The position numbers were made by a program, and so were the translations under genes. Below, in pieces: positions 21,697 through 32,031 of a stretch of DNA of 64,000 nucleotides; positions within the stretch are counted from its first letter, which is position 1, and each line of letters opens with the position of its first letter. The DNA is from Conus ventricosus. Its lineage: Eukaryota > Mollusca > Gastropoda > Neogastropoda > Conidae. Below the pieces are notes generated by a model. That model searched no databases, was not told where the DNA came from, and saw only the letters and a program-made list of their open reading frames with translations. The stretch is taken from positions 26,654,021-26,718,020 of the forward strand of contig CM031609.1 in the NCBI GenBank assembly GCA_018398815.1, written 5' to 3'.

Positions 21697-21896
21697 ACTT
21701 GCTATGTACAGGAACACAACACACAACACACAAACACACACACACACACACACACACACAACACAACACACACACACACACACACCACACACACACACAC
21801 ACACGGGTAGACTGTTGAAGCTAAGGAGTGTAGTGTTGAATGTTGGAATACTTTTATCATGATGTATCTTCAGAAGTGGAGTAGACTTGCTACAGG

Positions 21897-21987
<91 letters not shown>

Positions 21988-22176
21988 CACGATCGCGCGT
22001 GCGCGCGCGTGCACACTACACCACACACACACGCACACGCACACACACACACACACACTGGTAGACTGTTGAAGCTATGGAGTGTAGTGTTAAATGTTGA
22101 ACTACTTCTATCGTGATGTATCTTAAGAAGTGGAGAAACTTGCTATGTACAGGAACACACACACAACACACACACA

Positions 22177-22246
<70 letters not shown>

Positions 22247-22480
22247 GTAGACTATTGAAGCTATGGAGTGTAGTGTTAAATGTTGGAATACTTTTATCTT
22301 GATGTATCTTCAGAAGTGGAGAGACTTGCCACAGGAACACACACGCACACACACTGGTAGACTATTGAAGCCATGGAGTGTAGTGTTGAATGTTGGAATA
22401 CTTTTATCTTGATGTATCTTCAGAAGGGGAGAGACTTGCTACAGGTACACACATACACACACACACGGGTAGAATGTTGA
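21697..22480 (+). repeat. Satellite units with embedded (CA)n, right part
   Basis: Continues the unit cut at 7111 (ACTTGCTATGTACAGG, then (CA)n), followed by further copies starting near 21811, 22060, 22250 and 22355. Tract lengths vary widely. One tract (21985-22015) changes into a GCGCGTGCGC alternation. The last copy decays near 22480. Confidence 0.85.
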
Positions 22481-23370
22481 TCCTGTGGAGTGTTGAAGTT
22501 CCTTTGCACAGTTAATAATTATTCGGTTCTCTGTAATCTACTGGACCCTATAAACTTAGTTTAACTAACTTTGCCCAGTTGTTTTATTGATATTTTACAG
22601 TTGTGGATGTTTAATAATAATGACATGGTGTAACACCAACACCATGCCATTATGGTTGTTAGAGTTCTTCGGTGTTTCCAGACCATGGCCATAATGTGCG
22701 AGGTACATGTCTGGTTTTAAGTTTCCGCTGGCAACTCTGCTGCAGTGAGTTGAGACATTTTGATTTCAAAGATGCTTAAAGAAAGAAAAAGAAAAAGGAA
22801 ATGTTAAGGCAAGTCAAGGGGGCAGATTACAATAAATTGACCTATAGATACATGTGCATGATATATAACTCGATTCTCATAACTGTTTTCCCAGTATTTA
22901 AAAGATTCAGAAGTTTGTTGATTTCAGGATGATGATGTGGTGGAATATGTTAAGTGTCATTGGAAACTTTGAACTTTATGTGATTACAACTAATACAAGT
23001 CTTATCATCAGCCATGATGAGGTAGCCAAAACAGTTGACCAACCATAAAACAACTGTTTTATGATAATGATATACATTGCATTGCTATTATCATTATTTG
23101 CAATTTGTTTTATATTTCAAACTATTTTATATTCTCTCTCTGGCTCCTTTTGTTACTGTTGTTTTGAAGAGCTAACATTGAATACTTTTTATTTTGCTGG
23201 TGATTGGGAAACTCATCAAACTTAAAATTAGAATAGCTTAAAATGATTAGGAAACTCATCAAACTTAAAATTGGAATAGCTTAAAATGATATAACTATAT
23301 GGAAAATCTTGCCTGTAAAGCTAGCCACTTAACAATAAAGTTAACCCTTTAACAGAACGTTTTAGTTTAT
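22481..23370. other. Intergenic, with repeat remnants
   Basis: No gene seen. It holds the right copy of the dispersed repeat (22735-22900), an 8-bp hairpin CATGGTGT/ACACCATG near 22623-22645, and a 40-bp tandem duplication at about 23208-23290 (GGAAACTCATCAAACTTAAA repeated). Confidence 0.6.
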
Positions 23371-23475
23371 GACTTGTGTCAGGGAGAAGACTTATTACAA
23401 GAGACAAGATGGCGGAAACGACTAATACTTGTTGCCAGCCTCTCTAGTAATCAGCTGGAAATTGTGCTAGAAATA

Positions 23476-23931
23476 ATGGTGCGGCTTAGATCCAGAAGGT
23501 TAGGGGGTCGCGTAAACTCCGTGTCATCTACAAATAGTGATCTGGTGAACGAAAAAAGTGAACAAAAACCAAGCTTAAGGAAAAACGTTTTGGAGCGAGC
23601 GCAGCTGGAAAGTGTGCATACTGCCGAAGAGGGAACTCATCAGCATCAAGGTGAAACACACTCAATAAATCAGGCTGACATGGTGAGTGACTTTGAAATA
23701 TTGACAAGAGTAATCGGAAAGTTGTGTGAGAGAATTTCGCGGCTCGAAATAACCACCAGTGAGCAAAAAGAAGCGATTGAAAAACTGAGCAGGCCTCTTC
23801 CGATAACAGCATTTGTCAACAGTCAAACCCAGACGGACGTAACTCCTACCTCTGGTTATCGCTCCTATGCGGATGCTGCCAAGGTAGTCCCACCGGTCCT
23901 ACATCCAAGACAACAAATGAAAGGTCTGTAG
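23476..23931 (+). pseudogene. LINE 1 ORF1, N-terminal part
   Basis: From a Met at 23476 the frame gives a basic start (MVRLRSRRLGG), a Glu/Gln-rich middle and a predicted coiled coil (FEILTRVIGKLCERISRLEI, about 23692-23750). It closes with SYADAAKVVPP, a phrase typical of LINE ORF1 proteins. It probably acts as an RNA-binding oligomer. The frame stays open upstream to 23374. After 23931 it is lost at the tandem array; the esterase-like part of the same ORF resumes at about 25560. Confidence 0.6.
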
Positions 23932-24004
23932 GGCCGGTGGACTACGAAAGAAAAGATAAACAAGATGCAAAGCATATAAACGTTCTCCAGTTTATCCTGA
24001 AATA

Positions 24005-25265
24005 CGCGTGTGATATTCCATAAAGAGGAAAAACCGTCTTGGAATGGTGTAACCGTTAGTAATGACTATCCTGGTAAACATCGGCCATCGTCTGTGACCT
24101 ATAATGAACATATTTACAATTTTGAGAAAGATCGGCCAAGAACTTTCTGAGATTTTCCATAAAGAAGAAAACCATTATGGGCCGTTAGTAATGGCTATAA
24201 CGGTAAACTTACACATCGGGCATCATTCGTGACCCATAATGAACATACCTACAAATTTTCGGAAAGATCGGCCAAGTGCTTTCTGAGATATTCTATTAAA
24301 AAAAGAAAAACGGTTACAGGCCGTTACAGCCTTTACTAACGGCTATAACGGTAAACTAAAACATCGGGCATTATTCGTGACCCATAATGAACATACCTAC
24401 AAATTTTCAGAAAGATCGGCCGATGCTTTCTGAGATATTCCATAAAGAAGAAAACCGTTACAGACCGTTACAGCCGTTAGTAACGGCTATAACGGTAAAC
24501 TAAAATATCAGGCATTATTCGTGACCCATAATGAACATGCCTACAAATTTTCAGAAAGACCGGCCAAGCACTTTTGAGATATCCATAAAGAAGAAAATCC
24601 GTTACACGCCGTTACAGCCGTTAATAACGGCTGTAACGTTAAACTAACTTGGGGCATCATCCTGGCCCATAACGAACATACCTACAAATTTTCAGAAAGA
24701 TCGGCCAAGATTTTTGAGATATTCCATAAAGAAGGTAAACCAAAACATGGGGCATCATCCGAGACCCAATGAACATACCTGCTAATTTTCACAAAGATCA
24801 GCCAAGTACTTTCTGAGATATACCATGGAGAAGAAAAAGCGTTACAGGCCGTTACAGACGTTAGTAACGGCTGTAACGGTAAACTAAAACATTGGGCATC
24901 ATTCTTGACCCAAAAATCAACATATTTACAAATTTTCAGAAAGATCGGTCAAGTGCTTTCTGAGATATTCTATAAAGAAGAAAAACCGTTACAGGCTGTT
25001 ACAGCCGTTAGTAACGGCTGTAACGGGTAAACTAAACGTCGGGCATCATCCGAGACCCATAATGAACATACCTGCTAATTTTCACAAAGATCGGCCCAGT
25101 ACTTTCTGAGATATTCCATGGAGAAGAAAAAGCGTTTACAGGCCTTTGCAGCCGTTAGTAACGGCTGTAACGGTAAACTAAAACATTGGGCCATCATCCT
25201 TGATCCAAAATGAACATACCTACAAATTTTCAGAAAGATCGGCCCAGTAGTTTTTGTCTGGAGCG
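24005..25265 (+). repeat. ~142-bp tandem repeat array with palindromic core
   Basis: About nine units, starting near 24010, 24150, 24290, 24432, 24572, 24716 (short), 24817, 24961 and 25108. Each contains GAGATATTCCATAAAGAAG, CGTTACAGGCCGTTACAG, the odd-length palindrome GCCGTTAGTAACGGC, AACGGTAAACTAAAACAT, CCATAATGAACATACCTAC and TTTTCAGAAAGATCGGCC. The last unit passes into a CAGA/CACA microsatellite at 25285-25340. The AATTTTCAGAAAGATCGGCC phrase recurs, from memory, in mollusc repeats that end in (CA)n. The array breaks LINE 1 ORF1. Confidence 0.85.
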
Positions 25266-25559
25266 AGTGGAACACATTTTTGACCACAGACACACAGACA
25301 CACACACAGACACACACACAGACACACACACAGACAGCATTTCTTCGTTCCCATTCTAAAGTACTCCCTGTTCTATATAATAAGAACTGGGGGGACAAAA
25401 ACAAATACAAAACAAAAGAAATAGCCAAAAGAACAGTACTGAAAATGACGTCACTCCCAATTACGTAGATAAAGTGACACCAAATAGAACGCCGAATTAA
25501 CCCCAAATAAATGCCGGCAAAAAATTCGATTCCCTCAGATACTCCCCGTGTCTTATTCT

Positions 25560-26240
25560 TCATGACTCCACGATGAACCGAGTCAATCCTACTCACCTGG
25601 GAATGGCTTATGGACTACAAGTGGCTGCAAGGAAAGCTTTCACCATTGACAACTCAAGAAGGTTGCTGAAGGAGCAAGTCAATCGCTGCATCCTGCTCCA
25701 GATTGTGTGGTTCTGCACACAGGATTCAACGACCTTAAAGGGAAAGACGCCGCTGTGTGCGGAAAAAACATGGCTTCTGCTGTGATATCTGTCCAGCAAA
25801 TCTTTCCCCAGTCCCACGTTGTGTGCAGCAAGTCAGTCCCTGTCAAATCACAACATCTTGAAGCAAAACGGGTGATATATAATGCGCACACCTACTCTGA
25901 ATTAATTGGAAAAAATACCAAAAATGTTTCTCATGTGGATTACGACAACATCCAGAAGTCTTATTACCTTCAAGATGATCTCCACCCAAATGGCGAAGGA
26001 GCGAGGCTACTGGCAAGAAACCTAGGCCGTCATCTACATCGCCTCTTCTGGGAGCGACCAAGACGCAGACAGAGAGGTGGAAGATTCAGCAGCCCCCGGG
26101 CATTCAACTGCAGTCCCTGGCCTTCCAGACCCCACGGATCCTTACCACTGCCGGGCCAGGAACGTATTGTCTACCTCCTCCCGTGGCATTCCGCCACAGA
26201 CCATAGGCATCTTTGGGAAAATATCCTTAGTCCTGACTAG
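25560..26240 (+). pseudogene. LINE 1 ORF1, esterase-like (SGNH/GDSL) part
   Basis: The frame starting near 25560 reads HDSTMNRVNPTHLGMAYGLQ. It moves by frameshift near 25690 to DCVVLHTGFNDLKGKD and then VSHVDYDNIQKSYYLQDDLH and HPNGEGARLLARNL. HTGxNDL and DxxHPNxxG fit blocks III and V of SGNH hydrolases, a domain known in ORF1 of CR1/I-related LINEs, where its role is unclear. The N-terminal block I Ser lies in the HDST motif. A basic tail follows. Confidence 0.65.
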
Positions 26241-26307
26241 TGATCAGTTTTTCTTTTTTTTTCACAAGTGACATATTGACTAATTATTTAGTTATAGACA
26301 ACAAATG

Positions 26308-29300
26308 AAGAAACACGTATGTAACAATTTGAAAATTTTACAGTGGAATGCCAGATCAATCTCTGCAAATTTTCTGCACTTTGAAAATTACGTACAACAG
26401 GGAAATTATAGTTTTGTTAGTGCTTCAATCGCTAAATGTTGAAATATCAAAGCTTCCAAATATTAAGAATTTCTACTATCCACCACTAACTAACGTAAAT
26501 ATTTCAAATGAAAAGGTGCAGTGCGCTATTTATGTTAGATGTGATTTACAATTTTCCACAAGTTTTCTATGCCCAGGACTACAAGATTCTGAAGACTGTT
26601 TTTCTGGCTGAAAAACATCGATTTCACTTCTAAGAAATGGATCATTCTTGGCGATTTTAATGCTCATGCTCCGTTTTGGGATGCAGAATGTTTAAAAGTG
26701 TCTTCTAACAGATTTCTAGAAAATATTGTTGTTTCCCAGTCTAATCTTGTTAAATGATAGAAGAGTTACTCGAATCCCAGATGTATCAACACACAAACCA
26801 GCTGCTATAGACTTGTCGCTGGTATCTCCAAATCCAGCAATTGATTGCAATGGTCCACTGGAGAAGACTGCCTTGGAAGTGATCACCTTCCAATCACAAT
26901 AAATTTGAATGATGAAATTAACACTGACATATCAGATGTTGAAGACAAAATCCCAAATTATAATTATAAATAGCCAATTGGGAAGCTTTTACAAATAGTC
27001 TGATGACACACGATACAGCGTCTGTTGAAGATGACAACATTGATTTTTTTTATTCAAATTTTGCCAAAATATTGATTCAAGCTAATGATAGTGCTATTCC
27101 AAGGAGTAGATATAGAAAACTTGGTAAAATTTTTCGGTAACGTGTGGTGGACTGAAGAATGCCGATTAGCTGTAAAAACAAAACGTCAGACATTTAAAAG
27201 GTGGATCCGAAATAAGACTGAAGAAAATTTTCAGACTATGAAACAGGAAAAAAACAACTGTAATAAAATAATCGCTCAAGCAAAAAAGACATACTGGGAT
27301 GAATTTTGTCAGAAGGAAATAACAGAATCAAAAGACATGTTTAAAGTGTGGAAAAAAGTAAAAGAAATGAAAATGGTCACAAAAAACAACTTTACCCTGT
27401 TAAGCTAGAAAAGGAATTTCCTACCTCTTATGAAAAAGCTGAGGCTTTTGTTGATTTCTTTTCTCAGAATAGTTTGTCTTCATCACTACAGGCAGAAAAT
27501 GAGCAATACAGATTGAAAGAGGAACAAAAGGAGGAGTATTGGGATCCTGATCCAGTTGCAGATCATTTTTTGAATTCTCCTTTCCAGGTCTCAGAATTGT
27601 CAGAAGCTTTATCATCAGTCTCATCTCAGAACTCAGCAGTTGGTCTAGATGGCATTTCTTATCAGATGCTAAGTCATCTGTCGTCTTCCTGGAAACATGT
27701 ACTACTCTCGTTATTCCAAAAATGTTGGAATGATGGCGCTCTCCCTAAAGTTTGGAAGAGTTCGGTGGTCATACCAGTTTTTGAAAGAAGGCAAGATGAA
27801 TACTTCTGTAAGCAGTTATAGACCAATCTCTTTGTCTTCTCATGTCAGGAAGCTTCTGGAAAAACATTTTATTGAAGCGTCTGATGTACTACTGTGAAAA
27901 GACCTATTTGCTTCCAGTCCAGCAGCTGGTTTTAGACAGGGTCGGTGCACGACAGACCATCTTGTAAAACTTACAAATCAAACCAAAAAAACAACAACAG
28001 TTTTCCCACTGAAAAAGTACGTTGGCTACATTTTTTTATGTTAAAAAAGCCTACGACAGTGTTTGGCATGCTAGGTTGCTTAATAAATTAAAAAAGATTG
28101 GTATTTCAGGCAACATGTATTCCTTCATAAAAAGTTTTTTTTAATGGACAGACATATATGTACAAGAATTGGTAAGATGTATTCTTCCTTCAGGTACATT
28201 AATATGGGTATCCCCCAAGGATCAATTATTGCCCCAATTTTGTTTTCAATTCTCCTATATGATCTTCCTTCTGCGCTGTCCAAACATATCCATGTAGTTC
28301 AATATGCTGATGACATCGCAATATGGATGCATACTAGTTTAAGAAAAACATACAAAGAAGAGGTCAATTAATCATGTGCAGAAGTCATATCAATATGAAT
28401 TGGACAATTTATCGGCATATATAAAGAAAATGGGCTTGAATTATCAGGTGAAAAAACCTGTTTAAAAGTTGTTTAACAATGGAGAAAATCCGCCTGTACT
28501 CCCATCCTTGAATATGCATGGCAATTTGTTGCAATATCAGAAATCAGTAAATTTTTTGGGAGTCTTTTTAAAAGCCAAAACTAAGCTGAAAATGCATATA
28601 GAAAAATTGTTATCTAAAGCTAGAACTAGACTAAATTTTTTAAAATTGTTAACTGCCAACCTTGGGGTCAAAATACTAAAACCCTTTTGCATCTTTCTTT
28701 GGCTCTTGTCCGCTCCAAGTTAAAGTAGGGACAAGAAGTTTACTTTTCAGCGCCAAAGTATCTTTTAAAAAAGTTACAAAGTATTGAGAGTAAAGCTATT
28801 AAATTAGGTCTAGGAGTTCCTGTACACACAAATACATATAAGAGCTACAAAAGCGGCGAATATCTTACCTTTATCGGAGCAAAGACGTCTAGAAGTAGCT
28901 AAATATGTGATTCGAAGCCTGTCAGTAAAAAAATCAGTTACTGATGATCTTTTTGTAAATTCGAATAAAGATTTTCCAAGTAGAGCCAAGGACATCTCAT
29001 ATATCAGCCAATAATGAATTATAAACCCCTGAACTTATGTCTAAGTGTAATGTAGATTTTAACATCGATTCCAGAGTTCCCCACAGTTCCAATGATGCCT
29101 CCTTGGGAACACTTGGTGGAAATTTTGATTATGAGTATACAGTCTCAAAGAAAAAGAAAATATTAACATTCAAGTGAACGATGTGAAAGAACACCTCGAA
29201 AATTCTTATCCTAATCACCTTAAAATCTATACTGATGGTTCAGTTATGGACACAGCTGATAGCGGTTCTGGTTTCGTTATTCCAAGTCTGAATATACGAA

Positions 29301-29996
29301 AACATTTTCATCTCGGAAAGGGATTTTCAATATTCTCTGCAGAACTGTTATGCTATACTGATGGCTATAATTTTGTGTGCATAGTACTCCAATATCCTTT
29401 TTTAGTGTGCTGTTTTGTGTTGATTCCAAGTCTGTTTTGCAATCACTGCAAACTTGGGATTGTAAGGCCAGGAAAGATTTACTATATGAAATAAGGTACC
29501 TGATACACTGTATTATGTCTCAGGGTATAATCGAGACTTCTGTTGGATTCCTTCACATTGTGGTCTCGGAGGGATGAAATAGCAGATAATCTAGCTAAAC
29601 TTGGTGCACAAAACTGTTCAGAATGTGTGCTAAATTTGCCATTATATCCTTCCAAGTGTGAAATACTATTCAACCTGGAATACTACGTTACAAAACCTTT
29701 TTCTGTGAAAAATGCTACACGCTGCCTAGCTGCTCACGCCATCTGGCTAAGATTAATCACAAAATTAAGGCTGAACACATGGAAGACCAAAATTTTCTCC
29801 TGAAGTTGTGTGTGTCTGTGGAAAATTCATCTCTGTGCATCACCTTCTATTAGATTGTCCAGTCTTAATTGAAATGTATAAGGCGAAAGGTATTAATCTT
29901 GACAAATATGAAAATGAGAGTCAAGTTCTGTCTGACTCATGCATAATTGAGTTTGCCGCCACTTTAGCCAGTTCTGAGGTAGCTAGACTGTTATGA
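26308..29996 (+). pseudogene. LINE 1 ORF2: endonuclease, reverse transcriptase, RNase H
   Basis: Order of legible parts: APE-type endonuclease start ILQWNARSIS (about 26330) and GDFNAHAPFWDAE (about 26650). The RT follows: SAVGLDGISYQML (about 27640), SYRPISLSSHVRKLLEK (27810), GFRQGRCTTDHLV (27930), KAYDSVWHARLL (28045), MGIPQGSIIAPILF (28205) and active site QYADDIAIW (28300). RNase H: YTDGSV (29230), FSAELL (29330), DSKSVLQSL (29425) and ADNLAKLGAQ (29585). The C-terminal knuckle is CVCGKFISVHHLLLDCP (29808). At least ten frame changes and stops, for example at 26390, 26750, 27400, 27780, 27895, 28370 and 29575. Confidence 0.75.
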
Positions 29997-30215
29997 GGGT
30001 CCTTAACTAATATGCTGTTTTCTTTTTCATAAGTGTATGCAGATGTATATGTTGAAATGACTTAAGTGGGTTTTTTTTTCGTCTAATATCATCTGCCGGA
30101 TGGAAAGACGTAAAATAAAACCACCACCACCAGACGTATTACAATTGTTCCATTGAGAATAATAAAGTTTTGTTACTAGTCTGAAATTTTATTTGACCTC
30201 ATATTAGCCCCCTCC

Positions 30216-30220
30216 CCCAC

Positions 30221-30299
<79 letters not shown>

Positions 30300-30422
30300 A
30301 AGAAAACAGACTCAAGAAATCAGACTGTGAGTCTAACTTCTTGATTATTGGACGACAAGCAAGAAATAACTTAAAGGCTATGTGGAACATGATAGAGGGT
30401 TCTCTATTTTTGGTTGTTGTTG

Positions 30423-30454
<32 letters not shown>

Positions 30455-30456
30455 TG

Positions 30457-30487
<31 letters not shown>
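30216..30487. repeat. (CT)n and (GT)n microsatellites
   Basis: (CT)n at 30216-30296 and (GT)n at 30424-30487, separated by about 125 bp of ordinary sequence. Open frames across them are artefacts of the repeats. Confidence 0.9.
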
Positions 30488-30491
<4 letters not shown>

Positions 30492-31300
30492 TTAATTTGT
30501 ATTTGTTGTTCTTGTGTTTAGTGCATGAATTCACAGTAACGCTTTGCAATGATGTACATTTATTTATTAATCATTTGTGTAAATCAAATCTATATCAATT
30601 CAATTTCCTCTAGTTTCATCCCTCAAAAGAAACATAATGTAGTGCATGTTTCAGTTTTGTCAGGTTTTATTTTTTATGAAGATATGCGCCCCCCCCCCCC
30701 CCCCCCTTTTTCTAAAGACTGTGGTAGGAACTGACAAGGTGTCAGCTCTGATATGGTCCATAGTGGTTGGCAGGACTATAAGCCACATGATTGACTGGTT
30801 GATTGATTGATGAAGATATTTTCATTGGTCGCTTTGTTGATACTCATTGATGGTGGAAAATGTATTTTGCCTATCTGTTATTTTACTTCCAGGTGAATAT
30901 TTGTCCATCAACCAGTTGAACATTGTTTTCCATTTAGCAGACAATAAAGATTGTGTATTTTGTTGGTCCTGACTTTTTCATTGATTATCTTGTTTATTAA
31001 GATCATTTATTTGTCTATTCAAGTGATATTTTTATCATCTAAAAAAGATTAATATATTTTTACCACATAGACATAATTGTTAACATACCGGAAAATATCT
31101 TCAGTTCTTTTTTTTTTCTTTAAGTGTCATTTTTAATCAAATAATTTGAGAGTATACAAAAGCGCCAAAAGAGGACTGTGCAGAGACATATAGAGCAAAC
31201 AAACACGCAGATAACGATAATAAAAGCATTAACAGCAACAACAACAAGGATCAAAAGTAATGAAAATACAAATCCAGATCAAGGTATAACGCATCCATTA
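30488..31300. other. Intergenic, no gene seen
   Basis: Contains a poly-C tract near 30690-30707, the second copy of the dispersed repeat (30741-30790), a short GATT repeat after it, and otherwise AT-rich sequence. Confidence 0.5.
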
Positions 31301-31306
31301 CGCACA

Positions 31307-31366
<60 letters not shown>

Positions 31367-31409
31367 ACACACACATAAATATATAATATATATAAATATA
31401 TATATATAT

Positions 31410-31440
<31 letters not shown>

Positions 31441-31567
31441 ATATAATATACAAAACTAAAATTCCAAGGATAAGTACCGAGCACCGTTCCAGCAACTTAC
31501 AGAGCAGCTTGGTGTTGCAATGACTGCAAGAAATATTGAATTATAAGAGCAAGCTTTGTTTATAATT

Positions 31568-31650
<83 letters not shown>

Positions 31651-31670
31651 CACACACACACACACACACA

Positions 31671-31701
<31 letters not shown>

Positions 31702-31988
31702 CTACGCGCGCGCGCGCGCGCGCGCGCAATCAGGCATATATATGCATAGATTCTGTTTAACCTTTTTTCAGAAAAAAATGGCAGATGCACATGCGTGCAT
31801 TATATTGAATATGTGCTTAAATATACACACCTGCACAAACATGTACATAAATGTGTATGCATTTACACTGACATACATATACATACATGCACACATACAT
31901 ACATACATACATTCATACATACATACATACATACATACATACATACATACATACATACATACATACATACATACATACATACATACAT
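31301..31988. repeat. Microsatellite cluster: (CA)n, (TA)n, (GC)n, (CATA)n
   Basis: (CA)n at 31301-31375, (TA)n at 31379-31450, (TA)n at 31569-31644, (CA)n at 31650-31703, alternating CG at 31704-31728, and (CATA)n at about 31875-31988. The (TA)n and (CG)n tracts are prone to cruciform or Z-DNA. The (CATA)n block abuts the 3' end of LINE 2. Confidence 0.9.
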
Positions 31989-32031
31989 AGTTTAGGCATC
32001 CTTTAGTCTCGGAAGACTATGGAGTTGCGCT

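Larger units (their letters stand above)
23374..30136 (+). mobile_element. I-superfamily-like LINE with RNase H, interrupted
   Basis: Non-LTR retrotransposon on the + strand. ORF1 has a coiled-coil part and an esterase-like part; ORF2 encodes endonuclease, reverse transcriptase, RNase H and a C-terminal Cys/His knuckle. The RNase H segment and its surroundings resemble mollusc Nimb/I-type LINEs from memory. ORF1 is split by a tandem array at about 24005-25340. The 3' end is near 30136, after GACGTAAAATAAAACC and short ACC repeats. Frameshifts in every ORF indicate a dead copy or noisy assembly. Confidence 0.75.

Noticed and set aside
24005..25265. CRISPR-like regular repeats
   Set aside because: Units of about 142 bp diverge from each other and have no unique spacers; the genome is eukaryotic.
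31549..31990. Frames with Ile-Tyr or Met-Tyr-Val-Cys periodicity
   Set aside because: Translations of (TA)n and (CATA)n repeats; likewise at 35832-36335.
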